Source of the DNA: Deltaproteobacteria bacterium | GTDB lineage: Bacteria; Desulfobacterota; Binatia; Binatales; Binataceae | NCBI GenBank assembly: GCA_021780755.1 | Contig: JAJXYF010000035.1 | Coordinates: 1 to 64,000, forward strand | Length of the DNA stretch: 64,000 bases | Direction: 5' to 3' | Part shown: piece by piece, positions 15,385 through 23,708 of the stretch | How positions within the stretch are numbered: the first letter of the stretch is position 1 | How the letters are laid out: every line of letters starts with the position of its first letter | Position numbers and translations under genes: made by a program | The notes under the pieces: model-generated | Seen by the model: the letters and a program-made list of their open reading frames with translations, nothing else | What the model was told of the DNA's origin: nothing | The model's database searches: none

Positions 15385-16359
15385 TCAGGTAAACACGTCC
15401 TCCGTGACTTCGGACGCATCGGGCAGCGGGCTTTCGCGGGCGAACTTGATCGCCGCTTCGAGTTCGACCTCGGTCTCCTGCTTGATCCGTTGTAGATCCG
15501 TGACGCTGATCTTGCCCGACTCGGCGGCGAACTTGTCGAAGCGAATCAGCGGGCATCGCGCCTTCCATTCGTTGACTTCCTGCTCCGTGCGATACGACGC
15601 CGCGCCGAGGAACGCCTGCTCGCCGACCACGTGCCCTTCCCATCGGTAGGTCTTGCATTCGAGCAGCGTCGGCCCCTCGCCGGCCCGCGCGCGTGCCACC
15701 GCCTCACTCGCATAGCGATAGACTTCGAGCACATCGTTGCCATCGACGATATGCCCCGGGATGTCGTAGGCCTTCGCGCGCACCGCGATATCCTTGACCG
15801 AGGTGACGGTCCGCATCGGCGTGAACTCGCCGAAGCCGTTGTTCTCGCACACGAAGACCACCGGCAGTTTCCACACCGCCGCGAGGTTGAGCGATTCATG
15901 GAAGGTGCCTTCGTTGGACGCGCCGTCGCCGAAGAAGCAGGCCGTCACGTCCTCGGTGCCCGCGATCACCGCCGCCAACGCCGACCCGGTCGCGATCGGC
16001 AGGCCCGCGCCGACGATCCCGTTGGCGCCGAGGATGCCGAGCGAAAAATCGACGATATGCATCGAGCCGCCTTTGCCCTTGCAGTAGCCCGTACGCTTGC
16101 CGAACAACTCCGCCATCATGCGGTCGAGCCGGCCGCCCTTCGCGATCAAATGGCTATGGCCGCGATGGGTTGACGTGATCCGATCGGTCTTGCGCAGCGC
16201 CGCGCATACTCCAGTGGCGCTCGCCTCCTCGCCGATCGAAACGTGCACGAAGCCGGGGATTTCGTTGGCGGTCGCCAGGTCGCGGACCTTGGTTTCGAAC
16301 AGCCGAATCCGCGTCATCGATCGATACATGTCGAGCAGCAGGTCTTTGCCGAGATCCAT
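15385..16359 (-). CDS. 2-oxoacid/acetoin dehydrogenase E1 component, alpha subunit
   Basis: A 324 aa thiamine pyrophosphate-dependent E1alpha. The TPP motif starts with FFGDGASNEG and ends with CENNGFGEFT. The segment TGYCKGKGGSMHI and the phosphorylation-loop equivalent are intact. The phrases ANGIVGAGLPIATGSA and VNEWKARCP resemble the acetoin dehydrogenase (AcoA) branch as much as pyruvate dehydrogenase, so the substrate is open. It is first of a co-directional run E1alpha-E1beta-E2-M20-FIST-DUF202. GAGGTGAATCGAG lies just before the ATG. Confidence 0.93.
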   Translation of the reverse strand: MDLGKDLLLDMYRSMTRIRLFETKVRDLATANEIPGFVHVSIGEEASATGVCAALRKTDRITSTHRGHSHLIAKGGRLDRMMAELFGKRTGYCKGKGGSMHIVDFSLGILGANGIVGAGLPIATGSALAAVIAGTEDVTACFFGDGASNEGTFHESLNLAAVWKLPVVFVCENNGFGEFTPMRTVTSVKDIAVRAKAYDIPGHIVDGNDVLEVYRYASEAVARARAGEGPTLLECKTYRWEGHVVGEQAFLGAASYRTEQEVNEWKARCPLIRFDKFAAESGKISVTDLQRIKQETEVELEAAIKFARESPLPDASEVTEDVFT

Positions 16360-16512
16360 CTCGATTCACCTCGCGCGGCGATGGCCGATGTGTCTGCGGC
16401 GTAATTTGCGCCCATCGCTATCCGATCGTCAAATGATTACGCCACCGTCATCGCGGTCCGCGCGCGCCGTGGACGCACCCGTGTTTCTATCGCACCCGCC
16501 ATCGCGCTAAAG

Positions 16513-17289
16513 ATGCTCGGGATCACAATGACGCGAGCGGCAAACACAGATCTTCATGACGCGGGGCATGGAAAGCGGCGCGCCCAAAAATCCGCCCCGC
16601 ACGCCCGTACCAATTCGACTCCGCCCGCGCCCTTCACGAGCGCGACCATCGGGCGCGCCTTGACCGTCCTGCGCCGCGCGGCTCGCGGCTGGAATGCCCC
16701 GGTTCTCACCCTGATGGCCGCGGAGAAGCACGACCCTTTTCTCACGCTCATCGGATGTATCCTAAGCCTGCGCACCAACGACAAGACCACCGCCGTCGCC
16801 GCCCCGCGACTCTTTGCGCGCGCCCGCACGCCGCACCAGATGCTCGCGATGGAACCGCGCGAAATCGAGGAACTCATCTATCCGGTCGGCTTCTATCGCA
16901 CCAAGGCGCGTGGCATTCGCGAAATTTGCCGCGATCTGATTGACCGCTTCGACGGCCGCGTGCCCGACGATATCGACCAGCTCGTGACGCTCAAGGGCGT
17001 CGGCCGCAAGACCGCCAACCTGGTCGTCACCGAATCGTTCCGCAAGCCCGGCATCTGCGTCGATACGCACGTCCATCGCATCTCCAACCGCTGGGGCCTG
17101 GTCGCCACCAAAACCGCCGACCACACCGAGACCGCTTTGCGCGCGGTCCTGCCACGGCGCTATTGGATTGAGTACAACAGCCTCGTGGTCGCGTTCGGGC
17201 AGACCCTGTGCCACCCGACGTCGCCGTGGTGCTCGCGATGCCCGCTCGCGAAAATCTGCCCGCGCGTCGGCGTCGCGCGTTCCCGATAA
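16513..17289 (+). CDS. nth: Endonuclease III, DNA glycosylase/AP lyase
   Basis: A 258 aa protein of the HhH-GPD superfamily that excises oxidised pyrimidines and nicks AP sites in base-excision repair. The helix-hairpin-helix LKGVGRKTANLV carries the catalytic Lys, and the catalytic Asp is in VDTHVHRISNR. The C-terminal 4Fe-4S loop has the exact spacing C-x6-C-x2-C-x5-C (CHPTSPWCSRCPLAKIC). The protein is about 40 residues longer at the N-terminus than typical Nth, with a basic unstructured leader. The real start may be 16528 or later. It is divergent from the E1alpha gene. Confidence 0.95.
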   Translation: MLGITMTRAANTDLHDAGHGKRRAQKSAPHARTNSTPPAPFTSATIGRALTVLRRAARGWNAPVLTLMAAEKHDPFLTLIGCILSLRTNDKTTAVAAPRLFARARTPHQMLAMEPREIEELIYPVGFYRTKARGIREICRDLIDRFDGRVPDDIDQLVTLKGVGRKTANLVVTESFRKPGICVDTHVHRISNRWGLVATKTADHTETALRAVLPRRYWIEYNSLVVAFGQTLCHPTSPWCSRCPLAKICPRVGVARSR

Positions 17290-17346
17290 CCATGCCTTTT
17301 GCTCTGACCACGCTCATGCTGACCACGCTTATCGAAGGAGTTCGTG

Positions 17347-18240
17347 ATGATTTCTGAGGCCGGATTTATCGGATTGGGTTCGATGGGCTTGCCGATGGCA
17401 ACCAACGTCATCGCCGCCGGAATCAAACTGCGCGTGCATAACCGCACCGCCTCGAAGGCTCAACCCCTGCTCGCCGCTGGTGCGACTCTCGCCGCGACCG
17501 CCGGCGCCGCCGCGACCGCAGGTGGTATGGTCCTCACGATGCTCGCCGACGACGCCGCCGTCGAAAGCATCGTCACCGGCGCCGACGGCATCGCCGCCCG
17601 TCTTGGCGCCGGCGGCATCCATGTATCGATGAGTACGATCGCGCCCGCGACCGCGCGCCGGATGGCCGCATATCACGCCGATCACGGCAGCATCTACGTC
17701 GCCGCGCCGGTCTTCGGACGCCCCGACAATGCCGCCGCGCGCCAGCTCGTAGTCTGCACCTCCGGCCCCGCCGCCGCCAAGGATCGCGTGCGCCCCATCC
17801 TTGACGCCGTCGGCCGTGCCGTCTTCGATTACGGCGAGGATCCCGGCGCCGCCAACGTCGCCAAACTCACCGGCAACTTCCTCATCGCCGCCGCACTCGA
17901 AGCGATGGCGGAGGCGTTCACCATGGCCGAGCGCAACGGCGTTGACCGGGTCAAAGTCGCCGAGATGCTCGGCAAGACCCTCTTCGCCTGTCCGGTTTAC
18001 CAGCGCTACGGCGAGATGGTCGCAGCCAAACGACATACGCCTGCCGGCTTCGCTCTCGCGCTCGGTCTCAAGGACGTCGAACTGGTGCTGAAAACCGGCG
18101 GCGACGCACGGGTGCCGATGCCGCTTGCGGCCGTCGTTCGCGACCGCCTCATCTCCGGCCTTGCCCACGGCCGCGATCAGATGGACTGGTCGGCGCTGGC
18201 GCTCGGCGTGCTCGACGACGCGGGAATAAAATCGTCGTAG
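17347..18240 (+). CDS. NAD(P)-dependent beta-hydroxyacid dehydrogenase (3-hydroxyisobutyrate dehydrogenase family)
   Basis: A 297 aa enzyme with the N-terminal Rossmann motif GFIGLGSMGLPMA; HNRT after beta-2 suggests NADP preference. The family catalytic Lys is in AKLTGNFLIAAALEA. The C-terminal all-alpha domain (EMLGKTLFACPVYQRYG...GFALALGLKDVELVL) matches the HIBADH/GLYR branch. It would interconvert a small beta-hydroxyacid and its semialdehyde. AAGGAG at 17335-17340 fits ATG 17347 better than the adjacent GTG 17344. It follows nth by 57 bases. Confidence 0.92.
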   Translation: MISEAGFIGLGSMGLPMATNVIAAGIKLRVHNRTASKAQPLLAAGATLAATAGAAATAGGMVLTMLADDAAVESIVTGADGIAARLGAGGIHVSMSTIAPATARRMAAYHADHGSIYVAAPVFGRPDNAAARQLVVCTSGPAAAKDRVRPILDAVGRAVFDYGEDPGAANVAKLTGNFLIAAALEAMAEAFTMAERNGVDRVKVAEMLGKTLFACPVYQRYGEMVAAKRHTPAGFALALGLKDVELVLKTGGDARVPMPLAAVVRDRLISGLAHGRDQMDWSALALGVLDDAGIKSS

Positions 18241-18487
18241 CCGGTGTCCGATTGTGGGCAGCGACGCGCGGGCTGCGCCCTGCGAAAACCTGGTCATCAA
18301 TTCGGGCGGCTTCTGTCAGCCGATTGCCCGATCCAATCCAATCGCGTACGGCGTGCGTATATCGAATCGTGGATCACGCACCGTCGCGCCGCCCCGTCGC
18401 TCAACTTAAACGTTGCGCACGGAATACGGCTTAACTATTGTCAACATACCACCGCCGCGCCGCCTGCCGGCCCGGCCGAGGCCATCC

Positions 18488-19852
18488 GTGCCCGAAACTC
18501 GCCGAGACGAACAAAAACTCTGGCTGATCTTGTTTCAGATCAAGGGAGTGCGCTCGCGTCTGAATTTTCTCGCGATTCAACGATGGATCTTCGCGGCTCT
18601 TGCCCTGCTCATCGGAGCCGTGGGCCTTACCTTTTTCGCTGCCGCGACCTCCGGCCCCCTGACTTTCCTCGCGATTGCGATTTTCCTGATGCTCGTCGCC
18701 CTCCTTGGCGTCATCCGCGAGACGATTGTCGTTCGCGCGACCCGCATCACCCCGGCGCGCGCCGCCGCTATCGGCGATACACGCGCCCAGCTAAAGGGTC
18801 GGCTGACCACCGTGCTCGCCCTCAACGCGACTCCGCGCCATTCGCCCTTGTGGGCCTATCTGGTTGAGGATACCTATGGACGCCGCGAGGAGTTCGAGCC
18901 TTCGCGCGTCGCCCCGCGCCTGCTTTCCCGCGCCTTCTATCCACTGCTCGCGGCGATCCTGCTCGCGACGCTTGCGGTGCCCGCTGCCCGCTTCGCCAGC
19001 GCTCCGCGCCAGCGTCCGGCACGGCCCGGCCTCAACGGTCCCAACCAAATTATCGCGGATATCGGCAATCTCGATATTCGACCGGCCGATCCGGCGCTGC
19101 AGCCCAACGCGGAGATTTACGCCGATCCCGCGACGCTCAAAAAGCTCGCCGACAAACTGGCCGCGGCCGAAAAGGCCGATCGCGATCGACGCCCCCTGTC
19201 CAAGCTGATCGACAAGGCGCGCAACTTCGCGGACGCCTTCCAGGACAAGCTCAACGGCCTCGATCCAGCGCGGCCCCGGCCCACTCAGATGCGCTTGACC
19301 GATCGCAACCCCGGGCCGCCGAGTCCGCCCAGCGACAGCGATAACAGCCCCAACTCCGGCTCCACCGGAAATTCTGGCGGCAGCGGTCTCGCCGATAATT
19401 CGCATCACGGCGCCCCCGGCAGCGCACCGCCGGGCGCCGCGCAGAATTCGCCGCCCCCGATGACCTCGCTGCCACCTCAGCAGGCCGACGAACTCGCCAG
19501 TAAGGATTCCTCGCCGGCGCCCGCCCCCGGCTCCGATCAGGCGCCCGCTGCCGCTCAGAATCAACCCAAGGCCGGCGACCCCAATGCCGGCGGCGGCTCC
19601 AATCACGGTTCCGGCAGCGACCCCGCCAACCTCTTCGGTCCGGCCAGTCCGCTGCCGCTCGGAAGCGACAGTTTCAAGATCGCCATCGAGGCCGACCCCT
19701 CTGACGAATCCACCGCATCCGGCAGCCCCACTTACGTGCCGCCGCGCATCCGCGTGCCGCTCAACGCCAACCAGTACCCCGATCAGCCGCTGGCGCGCGC
19801 CGCCGTGCCCGCCGCTGACCAGAACATCATCAAGCGGGTCTTTCAACGATGA
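18488..19852 (+). CDS. Membrane protein of unknown function heading a MoxR operon
   Basis: About 454 aa. Two close hydrophobic segments follow the N-terminus (ALALLIGAVGLTFFAAA and LTFLAIAIFLMLVALLGVI) and a third lies near residues 155-175 (LLAAILLATLAVPAA). Next comes a charged helical stretch (LKKLADKLAAAEKADRDRR, KARNFADAFQDKL), then a long Pro/Ser/Gly/Asn-rich tail that is probably extracytoplasmic. No domain is recognised. It overlaps the MoxR ATPase gene by four bases (ATGA), so it belongs to that operon. The start is taken at GTG 18488 (PETRRDEQK); a frame back to 18413 adds a proline-rich leader. Confidence 0.75.
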   Translation: MPETRRDEQKLWLILFQIKGVRSRLNFLAIQRWIFAALALLIGAVGLTFFAAATSGPLTFLAIAIFLMLVALLGVIRETIVVRATRITPARAAAIGDTRAQLKGRLTTVLALNATPRHSPLWAYLVEDTYGRREEFEPSRVAPRLLSRAFYPLLAAILLATLAVPAARFASAPRQRPARPGLNGPNQIIADIGNLDIRPADPALQPNAEIYADPATLKKLADKLAAAEKADRDRRPLSKLIDKARNFADAFQDKLNGLDPARPRPTQMRLTDRNPGPPSPPSDSDNSPNSGSTGNSGGSGLADNSHHGAPGSAPPGAAQNSPPPMTSLPPQQADELASKDSSPAPAPGSDQAPAAAQNQPKAGDPNAGGGSNHGSGSDPANLFGPASPLPLGSDSFKIAIEADPSDESTASGSPTYVPPRIRVPLNANQYPDQPLARAAVPAADQNIIKRVFQR

Positions 19853-20901
19853 ACGAAGCTCAGTCCACGGCCGTCGCCGAACTCCCGACGATTGCCGATT
19901 TCGCCCGCACTTTCCGCCGGATCCAGGCTGAGATTCACAAGGTGATCATCGGCCACGAACAGGCCGTCGAGGAATTGCTCTCGGCCCTCTTTGCCGGCGG
20001 CCACGTCCTGATCGAGGGCGTTCCCGGCACCGGCAAGACCACCTTGGTCAAGACGCTGGGCCTCGCGCTGAACCTGAGCTTCAACCGCATCCAGTTCACC
20101 GTCGATCTAATGCCCGCTGACATCACCGGCACCCGTGTCATTCTCTCGAGTAGCGAAGGGCGACGCGAATTCAGCTTCCAGCCCGGCCCCATCTTTTGCC
20201 ACATCCTGCTGGGCGACGAGATCAACCGCGCAACTCCAAAGACCCAGTCGGCCCTGCTCGAAGCGATGGCCGAGTTGCAGGTGACGGTCAGCGGCACCAC
20301 CTATCCGCTAGTGCCGCCGTACTTCGTGATGGCCACGCTGAATCCGATCGAGATGGAAGGCACCTACCCGCTCCCCGAAGCCCAGCTTGATCGCTTCCTG
20401 TTCAAGGTCCGTCTCGGCTACCCCGGCGAAGCTGAACTCGTGCGCATCATCGGTTCCACCACCGGCCCCGACGGGGCCGGCGTCGAGCCGGTGTTCGAGC
20501 CGCACGAGGCGGCGCTCCGCATCGAGGCCCTTAAACGCCTCGTGCGCGAGGTCATCGTCGCGCCGCCGATCGAGCAGTATGCCGCCCGGATGGTCCGCGC
20601 GACGCAGCCCGCGAACTCCCGCGTGCTCGGCGATCTGCACGCACCGATTGTCGTTGACGAGGTCAATCGCTACGTCAGCTTCGGCGCGAGTCCCCGCGGC
20701 GCGCTCGCCCTCATCCTTGGCGCCAAGGTCGGCGCCCTGCTCGACGGCCGCGCCAATATCGCCTACGACGATATCGATAAGGTCGCCGCCGCCGCCCTCG
20801 ACCATCGCATCATGCTCAACTACGCCGCCCATACCGACAACATCGACGCCGCCCAAATCGTCCAGCAAGTAGTCAAGGCCGTGCGCGTGTCGCGCGCCTG
20901 A
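19849..20901 (+). CDS. MoxR-family AAA+ ATPase
   Basis: A 350 aa MoxR/RavA-type ATPase (AAA_3). Walker A is GVPGTGKTTLVK (about 56-67), Walker B is LLGDEINRA, sensor 1 is in FVMATLNPIEMEGTYPLPEAQLDRF, and the lid domain follows. MoxR ATPases act as chaperones that insert cofactors into, or activate, protein complexes, usually together with vWA proteins. The genes downstream encode exactly such partners (DUF58, BatA, vWA). The start codon overlaps the stop of the preceding gene, which indicates translational coupling. Confidence 0.96.
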   Translation: MNEAQSTAVAELPTIADFARTFRRIQAEIHKVIIGHEQAVEELLSALFAGGHVLIEGVPGTGKTTLVKTLGLALNLSFNRIQFTVDLMPADITGTRVILSSSEGRREFSFQPGPIFCHILLGDEINRATPKTQSALLEAMAELQVTVSGTTYPLVPPYFVMATLNPIEMEGTYPLPEAQLDRFLFKVRLGYPGEAELVRIIGSTTGPDGAGVEPVFEPHEAALRIEALKRLVREVIVAPPIEQYAARMVRATQPANSRVLGDLHAPIVVDEVNRYVSFGASPRGALALILGAKVGALLDGRANIAYDDIDKVAAAALDHRIMLNYAAHTDNIDAAQIVQQVVKAVRVSRA

Positions 20902-20916
20902 AGGAGGCGTCCACCG

Positions 20917-21822
20917 ATGCTCGAGGCGCGTGCATTCGAGCCCGCATTTCTGCAGAAGCTCGACGGTCTGGTGCTCGGCACGCGGCGCGCCCGCACTCAG
21001 CGCGCCGGCCAGCGCGTCGTCGGCCGTCATCAAGGCGGCGGCATCGAACCCGAAAATTTCCGCGAGTATTCCCCCGGCGACGACCTCCGCTTCCTCGACT
21101 GGAACGCATACGCGCGGCTCGACGATTTGACCGTCCGCACCTTCCGCGCCGAACGCCAACTCGAAATCACCATCATGATCGACGCCAGCGCCTCGATGGC
21201 GGTGCCGGCCGATGACGACAAGCTCGGCCTCGCGCTCACCCTCGGCGCCGGCCTCGCCTTCATCGGGATGAACGAAAACGACCCCGTGCGCCTGGTCGCC
21301 TTCGCCGGACGCCGCGCGGGCACCCGCATCGAGACCACGCCGTTCCGCCGACGGCGCGAAACCTATAGCGACTTCCGCCCCTTCGTCACGAGTCTCAAGT
21401 CCGGTGGCGAAACCCGCATCTCCGCCGCCGTCGGCGAACTCCTCCAGGAACGGCGCGCCCCCGGCATGGTCATCGTCATCTCCGACTTCCTCGTCAGCCC
21501 CGGCGATTATGAGGAGGCTCTCGGCCGCCTGCTCGGCGTCGGCCACGAGGTCAAGGCGCTCCACGTGATGGGCGATCGCGAAGCGACCGGCAACTATCCC
21601 CCGGGCGCGTATCGCGTGCGCGATTCCGAAAGCGGCGAATTTCGCGACGTCGTCTTCGGCCCTGCGGCCGCCGACGCCTGCCGCCGCCGCGCCGCCGATC
21701 ACGCGGAGCACCTGAGGGCCTTCTGCGCCCGCCGCGGCATCATGTACGCTCCCGCCTTCGGCGTCTCCAAGCTCGACGACATCATGGCCCGCGAATTCCC
21801 GCGCCTCGGAGTGATCAACTGA
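20917..21822 (+). CDS. DUF58 domain protein (vWA-like), MoxR partner
   Basis: A 301 aa protein with the DUF58 signature REYSPGDDLRFLDWNAYAR, followed by a vWA core with the intact MIDAS motif DASASM (about residues 88-93). The later elements TRISAAVGELLQ and MVIVISDFLV complete the metal site. DUF58 proteins almost always sit next to MoxR ATPases and probably bind the substrate complex. It starts 16 bases after moxR, with AAGGAGG just before the ATG, and it ends three bases before the BatA gene. Confidence 0.95.
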   Translation: MLEARAFEPAFLQKLDGLVLGTRRARTQRAGQRVVGRHQGGGIEPENFREYSPGDDLRFLDWNAYARLDDLTVRTFRAERQLEITIMIDASASMAVPADDDKLGLALTLGAGLAFIGMNENDPVRLVAFAGRRAGTRIETTPFRRRRETYSDFRPFVTSLKSGGETRISAAVGELLQERRAPGMVIVISDFLVSPGDYEEALGRLLGVGHEVKALHVMGDREATGNYPPGAYRVRDSESGEFRDVVFGPAAADACRRRAADHAEHLRAFCARRGIMYAPAFGVSKLDDIMAREFPRLGVIN

Positions 21823-21824
21823 CC

Positions 21825-23708
21825 GTGGGACTTCTCAATCCATTGAATCTGCTTTACGCGCTAAGCCTCGTCGCCCTCGTCGCGATCTATCTGCGCGCGC
21901 TCTCGCGCCCGACGCTCGAGGTTTCCAGTCTTATGCTCTTCGAGGAGGTCCCGGCACCGGTCGCCAAAAGTCGCCTGCTGCGCGTCGATCGCTTCTTCTG
22001 GCTTGAGGCGTTAGCGCTCGGCGCCTTGACGCTCACGCTGGCCGGCCTCTATCTGCGCGTCCATCAACCCGCCGGACGCAATCATCGCCGTGCCCTCGTC
22101 TTCGACCTCGGCGCCGCGATGGGTGCGACCGACGGCGACAGCCGCGCGCACGCCAGTTCGCGTCTAGACGAAGCCCGCGCCATCGCTGAAAAAATTATCG
22201 CGAACGCCCCGGTCGGCGACCGCTTCACCGTCTCTGGCTATGCGCTCGAAGCCGAAACCTTCGGGGCCCCCGGCACCGGCCCGCGCGAGGCCCGCGACGC
22301 GCTGGCCGCACTCACAACCGACGCCGTTGCCGCGCGTCCCGCAGCCCTGCGCGCCGCGCTGATGCGTGCGCGCACCGCCGACCAAATCGACCTCTTCGCC
22401 GACCGCCCGCCCCCCGCCGCCGCCATTGACGACGCGGGCCTCGCCGGCCGTCTCAATTTCCATCAGGTCGGCGCACCCGCGCCCAACCTCGCGATCGTCT
22501 CGCTCGACGCCGGCGTCCCGCGCTCGACCGTCGGCCGCTGCGTCGTGCGCAATTTCTCCAATCGCCCACAATACTGCGACCTCATCATCGAGGCCGCCGG
22601 GCGCGAGGTCTTCCATTCCACGCTGATCGCCGAGCCGCGCGCCGAAGTCATCGTTCCCTTCGGCCCGCTCCCCGCTGGCGGCCTCGTCAAGGCGCGCATC
22701 GCCAGCCCCGACGCGCTCGCCGCCGACAATCAGCGCTTCGCCTTCGCCCCGAGCATCGCCCAGGCGCACGCCCTCGTGCTCTCGCGCGACGCCGCCGTGC
22801 GCGACGACCTCGCGCGCATTGTGCTCGCCATCAATCCAAATTTTCTCGTTACCGCCGCCGACCCGGTCCGCGCCGGTTCCTTCAACCCGTCACAGCACTT
22901 CGACCTCGCCGTGATCCACGACAGCGCCGATACCGGCGTCATCGCCGACGCCCGCCTGCTCATCTTTCCCGAGCCGCCGCTCAACGGAACGAAGCTTCCT
23001 CAACTGGTTCCCGTCACCGGCTCGGTCACGCTCGCCGAAATGCAGGAGCGTGAAGGTTCCGGCAGCCTGAGCGCCCCGGTACTCCTCGGGCCCGCCCGTG
23101 TCCTCGCGCCCCCCCCCTGGATGGAACCGCTTGCGCGCGGCGTCAGCGTCGGCGAGCATCAAAGCTTCCCGCTCGCCGCTTTCGGCTACGACGGCAACTC
23201 CGCCGTCGGCGTGCTCGCCTTCGATGTCCGCGATCATCTATTGCTCGATCCCGATCGGATGGACGCGCTGGTGCTTGCGATCGACCTGCTCCGTCGACTG
23301 GTGGCGCCGCGCGACGTGCTCATCGAGCCGACCGGTGCCTTCGTCACCGTCGCCGCGGGTGCGCACCCGCACCTCCTCGCGCCCGACGGCTCGATTCGCG
23401 CACTCACGCCCGACCAATGGGGCCACGTCCGCTTTCGCGCCCTGCAAGCCGGCCGCTACCTGGTAACCAATGACGGTCCGGCCATTGCCGTCTATGCCAA
23501 CTACTACGACGCCGGCGAATCCGATCTATCGACGCCCGCCGGCACCCCGGCGACTCCGTCGCCGTCCGCGCCGGCCGCCGCCGGCTCGCCGCACCTCACC
23601 ATGCAGCCGATCGCGCTTCCGCTGATCGTGCTCGCGATGCTCGCCCTGCTCGCTGAATCTTTCATGCTCGCGCGGCGAGCGATCCGCTGGGGGACGATCC
23701 ATGTTTGA
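21825..23708 (+). CDS. BatA N-terminal domain / degenerate vWA membrane protein
   Basis: A 627 aa membrane protein. The N-terminal BatA motif (LLNPLNLLYALSLVALVAIYL ... EVSSLMLFEEV) supplies one helix, a second follows (LEALALGALTLTLAGLYL), and a third lies near the C-terminus (IALPLIVLAMLALLAESF), giving a large extracytoplasmic middle. The vWA domain starts ALVFDLGAAMGATDG: the MIDAS DxSxS is DLGAA, so metal binding is probably lost. The GTG start at 21825 follows the DUF58 stop almost directly, and the end overlaps the next gene by eight bases. It probably works with MoxR in envelope complex assembly or stress tolerance. Confidence 0.88.
   Translation: MGLLNPLNLLYALSLVALVAIYLRALSRPTLEVSSLMLFEEVPAPVAKSRLLRVDRFFWLEALALGALTLTLAGLYLRVHQPAGRNHRRALVFDLGAAMGATDGDSRAHASSRLDEARAIAEKIIANAPVGDRFTVSGYALEAETFGAPGTGPREARDALAALTTDAVAARPAALRAALMRARTADQIDLFADRPPPAAAIDDAGLAGRLNFHQVGAPAPNLAIVSLDAGVPRSTVGRCVVRNFSNRPQYCDLIIEAAGREVFHSTLIAEPRAEVIVPFGPLPAGGLVKARIASPDALAADNQRFAFAPSIAQAHALVLSRDAAVRDDLARIVLAINPNFLVTAADPVRAGSFNPSQHFDLAVIHDSADTGVIADARLLIFPEPPLNGTKLPQLVPVTGSVTLAEMQEREGSGSLSAPVLLGPARVLAPPPWMEPLARGVSVGEHQSFPLAAFGYDGNSAVGVLAFDVRDHLLLDPDRMDALVLAIDLLRRLVAPRDVLIEPTGAFVTVAAGAHPHLLAPDGSIRALTPDQWGHVRFRALQAGRYLVTNDGPAIAVYANYYDAGESDLSTPAGTPATPSPSAPAAAGSPHLTMQPIALPLIVLAMLALLAESFMLARRAIRWGTIHV

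Noticed and set aside
20308-21711. 467-codon minus-strand frame across moxR/DUF58
   Set aside because: Same artefact; no ribosome-binding site or recognisable fold, and it spans two real genes.
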